Shown piece after piece: positions 11,365 to 22,631 of a DNA stretch of 64,000 nucleotides. This stretch comes from Flaccisagitta enflata (Eukaryota > Chaetognatha > Sagittoidea > Aphragmophora). How positions within the stretch are numbered: position 1 is the stretch's first letter; each line of letters starts with the position of its first letter. A model generated the notes under the pieces. It saw only the letters and a program-made list of their open reading frames with translations, did no database searches and had not been told where the DNA came from. Made by a program: the position numbers and the translations under genes. The stretch covers positions 70,866,001-70,930,000 of the forward strand of contig OZ231126.1 of NCBI GenBank assembly GCA_965153355.1. The letters run 5' to 3'.

Positions 11365-11495
11365 TTTTTCATGATATTCAATGGGAATTTTGCATTTTTT
11401 TTTTTCAATTTCTAGTCAATTTGCCATGTTATTCAATGGGAAGTTTACATTTTTCTTAATTCTGATCAATTTTCCATGTTATTCGATGGGCGGAT
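11365..11495. repeat. ~55-bp tandem repeat (TTATTCAATGGGAA type)
   Basis: Three copies of CCATGTTATTCAATGGGAA followed by TTTACATTTTT and a TCAATTT stretch. Related words in inverse orientation form the interior of the R2 element at 62371-63114, so this is probably R2 interior sequence. Confidence 0.65.
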
Positions 11496-12111
11496 TTTTA
11501 AAATCTGTCTTAGTCAACTTAATCATTGCAGATAGTTTAAGATCATTGGAACAAGGCATTACTGTCTTTAAACTAGGTAATGAAACATTTTCAACTGAAA
11601 AAGAAAACTTTGATTTAACAGAAAACGTAAAACTTAAGTACTCACGTTTAACGCTGTGCTGATTAACAACTATCACCTCCATCAAAACGATCTAACGCAA
11701 TTTCTGTAATTCAACCAGGTTAGGACAAGCGCAAAATACATAAGCTTTTTTCCGATTTTTCACTCAAAACCCAAGGCCTAGTGTAGGTGACATTTTTCAG
11801 CACAGTTGACTCGAGCATGCTAGCTACTAAAATCAAAATACAATGTGAAGGAACATGATTCAGAAAATGTCTGACTGCATGTAAGTGGCACTTTGCCTCT
11901 GTTAGGGAACAAACGCGGTTTTCCACTTGCGTTTCAACTTCCTCCCCTTCCTCTTGTTGTGGTCACCCCTCTGTTGAAGCCCGTAAGGAGACAAGAATGT
12001 GTTCTTCTGTCAGTTCCTTGTCTGACAATAGCTGATCATCGACATTCATGTTATCGTCAAATGTCGTTGACAAAAGAAGACTGAGTTACCGTTGGTTGTT
12101 TTTTGAAGAAT
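11496..12111. other. Unassigned sequence
   Basis: No splice-supported exon or repeat family recognised. Confidence 0.3.
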
Positions 12112-12274
12112 GAACAAGGCCAGATACACGGCAGGACAGTCGTGGACAGAGCAGGGCAGGGGCAGTCATGCAAAAGACCATTCGCAACCCAAAAATGTTA
12201 CGGACCGACCAACGGGCCAACCAATGGACCAACCTGCACGTCCAGGTGTAGAGTCTTGTGTCCGCGACTAAAAA
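12112..12274 (-). mobile_element. R1 element, reverse orientation
   Basis: Starts ACAAGGCCAGATACACGGCA and ends with TAGAGTCTTGTGTCCGCGAC then TAAAAA. ACCAACGGGCCAACC-type core lies at 12207-12235. Confidence 0.8.
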
Positions 12275-12333
12275 GGTGCCCCAAAGTCATCATCTAACCT
12301 CTCTTTTTTCTCTCTCTCTTTCTTCTCTCTTTC

Positions 12334-12340
<7 letters not shown>

Positions 12341-12426
<86 letters not shown>
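12341..12426 (+). repeat. (CT)n microsatellite
   Basis: Pure CT after an impure CTTTCTTCTCTC lead-in from about 12300. Pyrimidine on the + strand, like all other long CT tracts in the window. Confidence 0.97.
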
Positions 12427-12429
<3 letters not shown>

Positions 12430-12612
12430 CAACCCCGCTTGAAATACAACCACTTTTCTGCTAATCCCCAGTCACTTTTGTTCCTCAATGGTGCGGCCTG
12501 CTTCCGTTTGGTACAGAATGAACAACCAAAGTTCGCGAAAAGTTGTTCGGTCTGGCCGAAATCTGCGTTACAGACGGACTAGGTCTACACCTATTTTGGA
12601 CTATTTTGAAGA

Positions 12613-12841
12613 AATGAATGAATGAATGAATGAATGAATGAATGAATGAATGAATGAATGAATGAATGAATGAATGAATGAATGAATGAATGAATGAATG
12701 AATGAATGAATGAATGAATGAATGAATGAATGAATGAATGAATGAATGAATGAATGAATGAATGAATGAATGAATGAATTAAAGAATGAATGAATGAATA
12801 GATGTATAAATGAATGAATGAATGAATGAATGAATGAATGA
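12613..12841. repeat. (GAAT)n tetranucleotide array
   Basis: About 55 units of TGAA/GAAT, perfect to about 12778, then interrupted (TTAAAGAATG, ATAGATGTATAAATG) and resuming to 12841. The His-Ser-Phe-Ile reverse frame is an artefact. Confidence 0.97.
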
Positions 12842-14325
12842 ACAAATCAACAAAATGAAAATCACGATCGGAGAAATCGCAAAAGCTTAACAAAAATTCA
12901 GCTTGTGAAAATCTGGAAGAATTTTTTCAATATATCAAAAGCTGAAGAAACTAGAAGATATCAACGTTTGGAGGGATGTTTTTGGTAGCAGAATCGGTAA
13001 CAATGGTACTGATGAACCGCCCTAAATAGTTAATAAAGCAAATTTAATATGATGCAAATTGAGAGATGCGGTCATGAATAGGATTAGAAAATTGCACTGC
13101 AACAATTTGATATCTAAAAGGTCCTCACGGTATCTTTAGTAGTTGTTTACTCATGCCTCATACAAGCCCAGTTTCTCCACAATCTATGCTCAAATAAAAG
13201 CATTACTTTTACAATATTTCTGTTTTGCCTTTTCAAAAAAATTGGATGATCTGCCCCTGAAAAGGTCATTTATGCCCGTATAGCTTATAAAAGTCTTCTA
13301 AGGGCCTAATGGCGCCGATCTTTACTGAGTTGGGGCAGTTAATGATTAAGATTATGATAGACGTACCCCAAGTTGTTATTGTTATTGTTGTTGTTGTTGT
13401 ATCAATTGTCATCGCTGTTGTCGTCGATGTCGATTTCAATTGTCAGTGTCGTCAATGTTCACAATGTGATCGTTCTGGTCATGTTCCGTTCATTTGAAGT
13501 TTTGAATAAACAACGGAGGAAAAAGTGTAAAAGAAAATAAAACAACACGAATGGCAGCCGATGATAGGGACTGAAACCTCCCCTAAAATGCAAACCAGAT
13601 TAGTCTTGATGAATTTGTCCAGTCAAAATGATTTAGACTATCATATGATTTGATTTACATGAACATGGGTAGTGTGATCTTTAGTTTTTGCGGTAAGTGG
13701 GAAGTTCTCCTTTTAGATCGAAGTGAGTAGGACATTTTAACTTAAGCAAAAAAAAATAAAAATAAAAATAGAAATAAAAAAAAAGAAATAACGAGACAAC
13801 TTGTTTTGCTGATTTTTGCTGAACTGAAAGCTCTGCGAAAGATCTTTTAAATGCTTGTCATTCTAGCTTTATTCGTTTAGAAATGGCAGAATAATAAATG
13901 AAATCCAATTGAATTTAAAAGGTTTTGAAGATAAGCAGTTCACTTTGATGTGCTCTAACTTCTAAACGGTTTGAGATACAGACCTACGATTGGTCTAGAA
14001 TGAAAGAAAATTTGAAAATCTTTAAAATCATCCCTAGAAAAATGGTCCAAAAGACTTTTTTTTTCTATCTTTTTTTATAAACTAATAATAATGTTCAACT
14101 TAACTCTTACACTCATGACCATCTATTCTTTATCCTTATGTTATTTCAGCTAAGACAACCGGCATGGTCCCATTTTGAAGATCTTCTGCAGAGCTTTCAA
14201 ATGGTCATGGATTTTCCTATGTTTTTCCTATTTTATGAATGTCAGACACTGAAAAACATTTTGTCCCATTCATTTTTGCTACAGTTAATCTATTTCTATT
14301 TTAATGACCTTTCTGGTGCTAGTTT
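12842..14325. other. Gene-poor sequence with one dispersed repeat
   Basis: At about 13925-14060 is a dispersed repeat (ACGGTTTGAGATACAGACC, then GAAAATTTGAAAATC). An inverse-orientation relative lies at about 30960-31080, and a short related piece at 51455-51485. Two runs of trinucleotide GTT/TTG lie at 13376-13400. No exon supported. Confidence 0.4.
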
Positions 14326-14510
14326 TTAGTCGCGACTCTACAGCCTGCTTTGTCCGTCCATCGGTTGATCGGTCCATCGATCACATTTTACGTTTTTTAT
14401 TTTCATTAATTTTTCACCTCACTGCTCCTGCCCAAATGGTCTAGTGACCCCAAAAATGGCCCTTGCCCACCCGCACGCGACTGGGGTAGCCGTTTATCAA
14501 GCCTTGATTT
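14326..14510 (+). mobile_element. R1 element
   Basis: TTTTTAGTCGCGACTCTACA start, TCCGTCCATCGGTTGATCGG core, CTGCTCCTGCCCAAATGGTC, and CCCACCCGCACGCGACTGGG near the end. Confidence 0.85.
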
Positions 14511-14842
14511 TTTTTTCATGATGAGATGATTCACGTTGTAATTCTCAACTTTAAACCCAAGATGAATTTTTTATATTGCAATAGCTTGAATAACATGAAA
14601 AGCATACATCTAGTAAGCCCATTGAGACAAATTTAAACAAAGCATGCCACACACACTTTCTTCATTTAAAATTTCATCTCACTGGGCCAACTGGAAGTAT
14701 GCTGATCATGTAATTCAAGCCACCATATGTTTTGTATTTAGCGTCCAGGGCGCTTTTTTAAAGAGAAAGATGATGTTTTCTTTTTACCCTCTAATTAGCG
14801 CCCCTTTGTTCGAAAAAAAAAAAAAAACTATCTCATGTTTTA

Positions 14843-15032
14843 GTGTGCTACGCACTCTATAAGAGGCTTTGTCCGCCTGTCCGTCTGTTTGCCGGTCTGT
14901 CTGCCCATACGCTGGTCCGTCTGCCTGTCGTCTGGTCTATCTGTGAATTAATGAGTTTAAAAGGGAAAATGCGCATTTCCGCCCCTGCCCACCCGTCCGC
15001 AACTGATGGCCGTGTATCCGGCCTTGTTTTTT
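14843..15032 (+). mobile_element. R1 element
   Basis: GTGCTACGCACTCTATAAGA start, CTGTCCGTCTGTTTGCCGG core, CACCCGTCCGCAACTGATGG and CGTGTATCCGGCCTTGTTTT end. Confidence 0.85.
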
Positions 15033-15409
15033 CATGAATACATCTTGAATCATCAGAGTTATCAGAGTTATCAGACTTATCAGAGTTAACAGTTTCTATT
15101 TCATATTCATTATCTGTTTTCCATATAATTGACTGAAAAAAGCACTGAAAAAGACTATATCCTTGCGTTTTTAGAGACCATTAGCATTTTGATCTCTCAG
15201 TGCATCAAATGTCTTAACAGTAGAGAAAAAGGTGGAGGGCATTAATCGAGGGGGGGGGGGGCATCAATGGAATTCAAGTTATTGTGAATTGCGTTAAGCA
15301 ATTCACTATAACTCCACAAAATGTTTTTCTTCTTTTTCCTTTTTCCTTTTTTTTCCTTTTTTTTTCCTTTTTTTTCCTTCCACTCTCTTTGAAAATAGGG
15401 TTTTGTTTT

Positions 15410-17925
15410 TCACTGTCTTTCCCTTGTCCTTCCCTTGTCTAACCTTATATGAAAACGGCTTCTGTTTCTTTGTCCTTCCCTTGTCTTTCCCCATATGAAA
15501 ATAGCTTTTGTTTCTCTGTTCCTCCCTTGTCTTTCCCTATATAAATATGGGTAATGTTTTTCAGTTCTTCCCTTGTCTTTCCCTACATCAATATGGCTTT
15601 TGTTTCTCTGTTCCTCCCTTGTCTTTCCCTATATATATAGGGGTAATGTTTTTCAACTTGTTCCTTGTCTTTCCCTTTATAGATATGGGTGATGTTTTTC
15701 AGTTCTTCTCTTGTCTTTCCCTTACATCAATATGGCTTTTGTTTCTCTGTTCCTCCTTGTCTTTCTCATACAAATATGCGTACTTTTTTCAGTTCTTCCC
15801 TTGTCTTTCCCTACATCAATATGGCTTTTGTTTCTCTGTTCGACGGGCCCGCTGAGAAAAATTACTATTTTCAGGGCTGCAAATATGGGTAATGTTTTTC
15901 AGTTCTTTCCTTGTCTTTCCCTACATCAAAATGGCTTTTGTTTCTCTGTTCCTCTCGCGTCTTTCCCCATATAAATATGGGTAATATTTTTCAGTTCTTT
16001 CTTTGTCTTTCTCTACATCTACATGGCTTTTGTTTCTCTGTTCCTCCCTTGTCTTTCCCTATATAAATATGGGTAATGTTTTTCAGTTCTTCTTCCCTTT
16101 GTTCTTTCCTTTACATCACATGGCTTTCTTTGTTTCTCTTCCTCCTTCAACTTTCCCTATACAAATAGTGGTAATGTTTTTCTAAATTTTTCCCTTGTCT
16201 TTCCCTTTCACATTATGGCTTTTGCTTCTCTGTCCTTCCTTTGTCTTTCCCTATATAAATATGGGTAATGTTTCCCAGTTCTTCTCTTGTCTTTCTCTGC
16301 ATCATTATGGCTGTTGTTTCTCTGTTCCTCCCTTGTCCTTCCCTTGTCTATATAAATATGGGTATGTTTTCCAGTTCTTCCCTTGTCTTTCCCTACATCA
16401 ATATGGCTTTTGTTTCTCTGTTCCTCCCTTGTCCTTCCCTTGTCCTTCCCTTGTCTATCCCTATCAGAACATGGCTTTTGTTTCTCTGTCCTTCCCTTGT
16501 CTTTCCCTATATGAATATAGGTAATGTTTTTCAGTTCTTGCCTTGTCTTTCCGTATATGAATATGGGTAATGTTTTCCAGTTCTTCTCTTGTCTTTCCCT
16601 ACATCAATATGGCCATTGTTTCTCTGTTCCTCCCTTGTCTTTCCCTATATAAATATGGGTAATGTTTTTCAGTTCTTCCCTTGTCTTTCCCTACATCAAT
16701 ATGGCTTTTGTTTCTCTGTTCCTCCCTTGTCTTTCCCTATATATATAGGGGTAATGTTTTTCAACTCGTTCCTTGTCTTTCCCTTTATAGATATGGGTAA
16801 TGTTTTTCAGTTCTTCTCTTGTCTTTCCCTACATCAATATGGCTTCTGTTTCTCTGTTCCTCCCTTGTCTTTCCCTATACAAATATGGGTAATGTTTTTC
16901 AGTTCTTCTCTTGTCTTTCCCTACATCAATATGGCCTTTGTTTCTCTGTTCCTCCCTTGTTTTTCCCTATATAAACATGGGTAATGTTTTCAGTTGTTCC
17001 CTTTGTCTTTCTCTACATCAATATGGCTTCTGTTTCTCGTTCCTCCTTTGTCTTTCCTTTATAAATATGGGTAATGTTTTTCAGTTCTTCTCATTGTCTT
17101 TCCTACATCAATATGGCTTTTGTTTCTCTGTTCCTCCCCTGTCTATCCCTATATAAATATGGGTAATGTTTTCCAGTTCTTCCCTGTCTTTCCCTACTCA
17201 ATATGGCTTTTGTTCTCTTCCTCCCTCAACTTTCCCTATACAAATATGGGTAATGTTTTTCAGTTCTTCCCTTGTCTTTCCCTACATCAATATGGCTTTT
17301 GTTTCTCTGTTCCTCCCTTGTCTTTCCCTATATAAATATGGGTAATGTTTTCCAGTTCTTCCCTTGTCTTTCCCTACATCAATATGGATTTTGTTTCTCT
17401 GTTCCTCCCTTGTCCTTCCCTTGTCCTTCCCTTGTTTATCCCTATCAGAACATGGCTTTTGTTTCTCTGTCCTTCCCTTGCATTTCCTATATGAATATGG
17501 GTAATGTTTTTCAGTTCTTGCCTTGTCTTTCCGTACATGAATATGGGTAATGTTTTTCAGTTCTTCCCTTGTCTTTCCCTACATCAATATGGCTTTTGTT
17601 TCTCTGTTCCTCCCTCGTCTTTCCCTATACAAATATGGGTAATGTTTTTCAGTTCTTCTCTTGTCTTTCCCTACATCAATATGGCTTTTGTTTCTCTGTT
17701 CTTCCCTTGTTTTTCCCTATATAAACATGGGTAATGTTTTCCAGTTCTTCCCTTGTCTTGCTCTACATCAATATGGCTTTTGTGTCTCTCTTCCTCCCTC
17801 GTCTTTCCCTCTACAAATATGGGTAATGTTTTTCAGTTCTTCCCTTGTCTTTCCCTACATCAATAGGGCTTTTGTTTCTCTGTTCCTCCCTTGTGTTTTC
17901 CTATATTTATAAAGGGGTAATGTTA
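15410..17925 (+). repeat. Higher-order satellite: two alternating 46-bp monomers (92-bp unit)
   Basis: Monomer A reads TTGTCTTTCCCTACATCAAT then ATGGCTTTTGTTTCTCTGTT and CCTCCC. Monomer B reads TTGTCTTTCCCTATATAAAT then ATGGGTAATGTTTTTCAGTT and CTTCCC. They share the first 12 and last few bases and alternate ABAB for about 2.5 kb (about 27 dimers), with local variants such as CCTTCCCTTG inserts at 16430 and 17405. The strand is strongly pyrimidine-rich. The open frames repeating FPYINMGNVFQFFP are products of the array: 92 is not a multiple of three, so the frame rotates at every unit. Confidence 0.95.
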
Positions 17926-18322
17926 TCACTTCTCTTTATATCTTAAAATATAATTTAAGTATTTCCACTGGACATGTTGTCAATTGCACCTGCAATTCAC
18001 ATGTTTGGCGACAGCCACTGGTTTTGATTTATGACGGGTTTTTCTCAGCCAGGGTGGAGGAAGTAGAAACAAAATTAGAAGCAAAATTGAATAAGATTAA
18101 AATAGAATCAAAGAGAAGTGAGGGGCGGCGAAAGGAAGAGGGAACTAGTAGAAAATGGATTTCAAATGTCGTTTGACAATGATTTCAGCAGCGTGCCAAA
18201 ATCCCGGTTTGAAAAACCTTGTGTTCTTGCATGACGTAATCAGCTCAATTTTCAAAACATTGTAATGCCTCTATACGTATCATGTTCTTCTCCTCATTTA
18301 CTTCCTCTTCTACTTCCTCATA
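17926..18322. other. Unassigned sequence
   Basis: No exon or repeat recognised between the satellite and the next CT tract. Confidence 0.3.
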
Positions 18323-18326
18323 TCTC

Positions 18327-18377
<51 letters not shown>
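18323..18377 (+). repeat. (CT)n microsatellite
   Basis: CT tract with one TCTG interruption, pyrimidine on the + strand. Confidence 0.95.
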
Positions 18378-18381
<4 letters not shown>

Positions 18382-18708
18382 CCTTCCCTGCCTCTCCCTG
18401 CCTCTCTCTGACACTCATATTACAAAAGAGAAGATATAAAAGCTCTTGTGACAGCTTTTTTCCTGAAAAATGAAAATTTCTTGTTTTTGCAGTGTTTCAG
18501 CCCCTTGCGTCGCGACAAATCAATCAATTGAAACAATTCAAGTTTGTTCAAAAACCTCAACAGAAAAAGATTAGGTAAGAGAGGCCAATTTACGTTACAG
18601 TTAAACCCAACTATAACGCAACCAAAAGTAACGGGAATCCGCCTATAAAGGACCTTAGACTTTGGTCCCTTCATATCAATTTTTTTTCTAATTCCTGTGT
18701 TGACAATA

Positions 18709-19661
18709 ACCATGGCGTCAATAAAAATGGCCGCCTATTCAAAGCCCTCCCCAGAGTTCGATTATTTGACTAGCTTCAAGAATTGTTAGGTGGTAATAGA
18801 ACTTCAAATTTCTGGCCCAGAGAAAAAATCAGAACTCAAAAAAGTCTACAAATGTACCCGTGGCATCAATATTTGTGAAAGGCATCCAAATATGAACTGC
18901 TGAATCACTTTCTTTTTTGCATTTTTTGGCTTTTGTAATATCTAACAAAAACTTATGCCACAGGCACAAAAATACACTTTTTTGAGTTCTGATTTTTGCA
19001 GCAGGTCAATAAATTGTAAAACTATAACAAACTTAAAAAATATTGTCCCTGTTTCAAAAAATTATTTTATTCAAGAGGTGGGACGACAGGTGTTTAAAAG
19101 ATTATTTTACACATTTTCAGTAAAATCAGCAAAAAGTAGCGGAAAAATCAACATTTTTAAGTTCTGATTTTTTTTGTTGAGTCAGAAAGTTGATGAACTA
19201 TTTCCACCTAAAAAATTGTAAGACTAGTTAAAAAAATGAGCTCACTGTAAAAAATTGAAGTTAGTAAAAATTCTTTATCAAAAACTGATTTTATTTCCTT
19301 GTTTCAAAATCATTACTGTGACCACAAAACTTAACTTTTTTGAGGTCTGATTTTTTTGCTGGGTCAAATATCATTTATACTCTCTTCATCTTTGAAAAAT
19401 TCAAATGCAATGATGAAAAAAAAGTCATTTTTTTAAGTTCCAAAAAAATCATTGTAAAAAGTTATTGATCAATTTATTATAAAATACTGTTCACAAAAAT
19501 TAATGCCACAGACACAAAAATTAACTTTTCCAAATTCTGATTTTTTTGCTAAGTCAGAAATTCAAAATAGTATCACCATCTCAAACATTATGAAGCTAGT
19601 CCAAAAATTAAACTCACAGCAGCAAATTGAATATGGCGGCCATTTTTATTGACGCCATGGT
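18709..19661. mobile_element. TA-flanked element with ~30-bp inverted repeats
   Basis: The ends ACCATGGCGTCAATAAAAAT then GGCCGCC are inverted and near-identical at both sides, and are flanked by TA (18707-18708, 19662-19663). The interior is built of about four to five ~182-bp tandem units, each with the word GAGTTCTGATTTTTTT-type followed by GTCA (about 18982, 19160, 19343, 19535). No transposase. Tc1/mariner-like by target site. Confidence 0.82.
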
Positions 19662-20459
19662 TAGCGGAAATCCACCTATAGTAGGGTAGGGGCTCGATTG
19701 CCTAGGTTAGAATTGGCGTTTGCTCACCATTTTTTTGTCAAAATTAATGTATTAGGGGATGAACGATACAATTCTTAAACTCATTTTACTCATTTTTACC
19801 CAGGGGCCCGCATGTTTAAGGCAAAAGGTGAGATGGGCGAAAATCGCAAAAATGAGAAAAATTGTTTGATTTGTTGCTTCACTTGCTTTTTATATTTTCT
19901 CAATGGATTGATAAAAAACCTTGGGATTGGTCTGTTTTGAGAGATATACAGTGGACGAATATGAACTATTCAGACATGGATAAGAAAAACCCAAGGGGCC
20001 CCTTTAGGGGTCCTCTTGAGACCCCAAAATAGGCATAACAGCCAAAATAACATGGTTTTTGTGGGAATTTCTCCTTTGAGGGCAATGGAAATATAATCTT
20101 TTGTGAATATACAGTTATATCTGATAGTGGGGTACACAAATAAGCCCTAAGGGCCCATGAGGACTCTAAATAGCTCATAACTCTGAAAAGTGACCAAAAC
20201 TTGTCTTTTTTTAAGACAATGAAGTGCCAAATAATCTGTTCAGATACTGTTCTCTAATGCAGGAGAACTAGATGTAAATAAAATTGAAGACTTAGGACCC
20301 CAGATCCCACTCCTAAAAGCCCAAACGACCCACAATAACCAAAAATGTTAAAAATCCTGATATTTTTCAGGTTCTTTGTGCTTTGTGCAAAGTGGATGGA
20401 CTGGTTTATCACACCTGCATACTGTTTAGAAAATTTTTCTAATTATCCATTCATGATTT

Positions 20460-20540
20460 TTATTTATTCATCCAATCATTCATTGATTCATTCATTCGTT
20501 CATTCATTCATTCATTCACACATACATTCATTTATTTAGC
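20460..20540. repeat. (ATTC)n patch in the left foldback arm
   Basis: ATTCATTCATTC-like run whose inverted counterpart GAATGAATGAAC lies at 21719-21780 in the right arm, confirming arm pairing. Confidence 0.75.
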
Positions 20541-21098
20541 ACCTTTATTCCATGTTTAACAGCCATGTGATAAGGAACTCTGATTTCATTGTTTGAATTA
20601 TGAAAATGTGAAAAAAATTAATTATTAAGTGCAGATTTTTAAATTCTTTTTAAACAATCATGGCAGAAGCTTAGGTCAAAGAAGTTAGAGTTGCTTGAGG
20701 TTTTAATGCTTGGACAACAGATAAAAAATGCAGAAGCAAACCAGGTTGTCACTGACAGCTGAAAGATTGGGCTATGGTCAGAGAATTTTGGTTGGCTGAG
20801 ATAGAGATTAATTTCAAATGTAAGAAACTTAGCAACAGAGAGGGGTGCATGATTCATGCTTTTGGCTTGGGGGGTATGAGCAAAAACATAGCTTTGGCCC
20901 TTTCCCTCAGTTGATAATCTTCAATAAAAGATCAATCAATGATGGCTGGGATGGAAGAATTCTTAAGATCTTGCTGGTATTAATGTCAGCTTGGACATTT
21001 TGAATGAGTCTCTGAACGATTTAGTTTTTCTTTCAGAATCCTCCGCCAGAGCGAATTTAATTCGAATAGCTTTGGGTCGTAACACAAAAAAACCAGCC

Positions 21099-21193
21099 AA
21101 CCCTTAGCCCTAAAGCTAATCTTGTCCCTAACCTTAACCCTAAAACTATCCCCAACCCTAACCCTAACCCTAAACCCACCCCTAACCCTAATT
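21099..21193 (-). repeat. Interstitial telomere-like (CCCTAA)n
   Basis: Degenerate CCCTAA/CCTTAACCC words surround a perfect stretch of three to four hexamers at 21153-21174. This is the metazoan TTAGGG repeat read on the minus strand. It lies at the midpoint (about 21127) of the foldback 19683-22571. Confidence 0.9.
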
Positions 21194-21294
21194 TAAAAAA
21201 CCGCTTAAAAAGTCTTAAAAACAAAAGATCGACAGATGGTTGTTCAATTGTGCCGTCAGTTTGACAATGTTAGAATTGACTCATTTTTAGATGC

Positions 21295-21485
21295 GTGCAA
21301 TATGACTTTACACCCCACTTAGTCTATCAGCCTGTCCATAAGTTGGTTGGTCGGCCTGTCACAATATTACTTTATGTTTTTTATTCTTTTACCTTGTTGC
21401 TTCTGCCCAAGTGGTCAAGGAACCTCTGATATAGCCCCTGTCCACCCACACACAATTGGGGTAGCTGTATTTCCCCCCTTGTTCA
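21295..21485 (+). mobile_element. R1 element, diverged
   Basis: GACTTTACACCCCACTTAGT, GGTTGGTCGGCCTGTCAC, GCTTCTGCCCAAGTGGTC and CCCACACACAATTGGGGTAG. Nested in the loop of the 19683-22571 foldback. Confidence 0.7.
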
Positions 21486-22631
21486 AGTAGAGATTGAAGG
21501 AATTAGTCCGATCCTAATCCCCCTACATATTCATATTCATTTTCAATCTTGAAAAAAACAAACAAAACAAAAAAACAAGAAACAAAACAAAAAGCTGTTA
21601 AAAGACCATTGCACATTATATTGGAGGATATTAACATGCAAGTCATGATTCTTAAGTGTAAGCAGCAGCTTCTTATGGATTAATCAGTTATGATATGAAT
21701 CATTTTCTGTATTGTGACTGAATGAATAAATAAAAGGGAAGAATGAATGAATGAACAAATAAAAGAAAGAATGAATGGAATCATCATTCCATGAAAAACA
21801 TGCAATTGTTATAAACCAGTCCATACACTTTTGAGTAAAATAAAAATAGATATCAAGATTTTGGCTATTTTTTGCCATTTTGGGTCTTTGGAGCCCTCTG
21901 ATAGGGCCTCTCTGGAATCTAGATCCTTCACATTTTTTCAAATAATGTTTTTCTGCACAAGATGACAGTATCTGAATAGGTAGTTTGGCATTTCATTAAC
22001 ATAGAGGCAAAAAACTATTGAAAATGCCAAGATTTTAGTTATTTCCCATTATTTTAAGTTAGTTGGGGCCCTTGGATCAACTCCTTTAGGGACCCCTTAT
22101 CTTTTTTTGTGTACCCCACCACTAGATGACAATAAATTAACATAAAACATCCATCTCCAATAACCTGAATAGGGAAACCGCAACAAAAACCTCATTATTT
22201 TGGGTTTTCATTCTTTTTAACTATTTAAGGGCTTTTTGGGGGCCCCTCGGGGGCCCCTGGGGGTCTACTGTCCTCCAGTCTAAATTCTACCACTTATATG
22301 TCCTTCAAACAAGACCAATACCAAGGTTTTTAATCAATCTAACAATGAAATGTTGAAAAAATGGTGACAGCAAAGTTGGCGATTCAAGCATTTTTTCACG
22401 ATTTTCTAGGATTTACCTCTAGACTTCATACCTTGGGCCCCTGGGTAAAATTTCTGATTTCCGTCTTGGGAACTGTTTTAAACACTTTTAAAACATTAAA
22501 TTTGATAAAAAAAAGGTGAGGACACCTTAATTTTGAATTTTTTACCAGGGGCCCCATCGAGCCCCTACCCTACCTATAGTAGATCAAATTTGTTGGTCCC
22601 TTGACATCCATTGTCGCGGGGATAAACTGTA

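Larger units (their letters stand above)
19683..22571. mobile_element. 2.9-kb foldback element with 9-bp target duplication
   Basis: Ends AGGGTAGGGGCTCGAT are inverted, and the flanking ACCTATAGT is perfectly duplicated (19674-19682, 22572-22580). Arms of about 860 bp pair over their length. Matches include AAAAACCTTGGGATTGGTCT near 19915 against 22305-22330, GGGGTACACAAA near 20130 against 22095-22115, CAGATACTGT near 20240 against 21965, and ATGGACTGGTTTAT near 20395 against 21820. The central ~1.1 kb holds telomere-like hexamers and an R1 copy. A 9-bp duplication suggests a Mutator-type transposase acting in trans; I infer this, as none is encoded. Confidence 0.85.
18598..22629. mobile_element. 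MITE (CAGTTAAACCC ends, TA target) split by two foldback insertions
   Basis: The outer ends are TA-CAGTTAAACCCAACTATAA at 18596 and CGCGGGGATAAACTG-TA ending 22631. Removing the two insertions (18709-19661 and 19683-22571) leaves about 190 bp whose middle and right part resemble the unsplit relative at 29841-30006 (both have CTATA..GAT-AAATTTGTTGGTCCCT). A TA duplication and CAGT ends suggest a pogo/mariner MITE. Confidence 0.7.

Noticed and set aside
14138-14329. Possible exon after a TTATTTCAG acceptor (LRQPAWSHFEDLLQSF)
   Set aside because: No in-phase donor before low-complexity sequence, no partner exons and no recognisable family.
15841-15880. Frame reading KNYYFQG, similar to a TEV-protease site, suggesting vector sequence
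   Set aside because: Only a partial match and surrounded by native satellite; no other vector sequence nearby.
15508-17912. Series of frames repeating FPYINMGNVFQFFP, resembling a repeat membrane protein
   Set aside because: The 92-bp unit rotates the reading frame each repeat; frames break regularly and there are no splice or start signals. It is satellite DNA.
15410-17925. Regularly spaced repeats resembling a CRISPR array
   Set aside because: Both halves of each unit are repeated, there are no unique spacers, and the genome is animal.
21099-21193. A chromosome end
   Set aside because: The telomere-like run is short, degenerate and flanked on both sides by ordinary sequence within a transposon.
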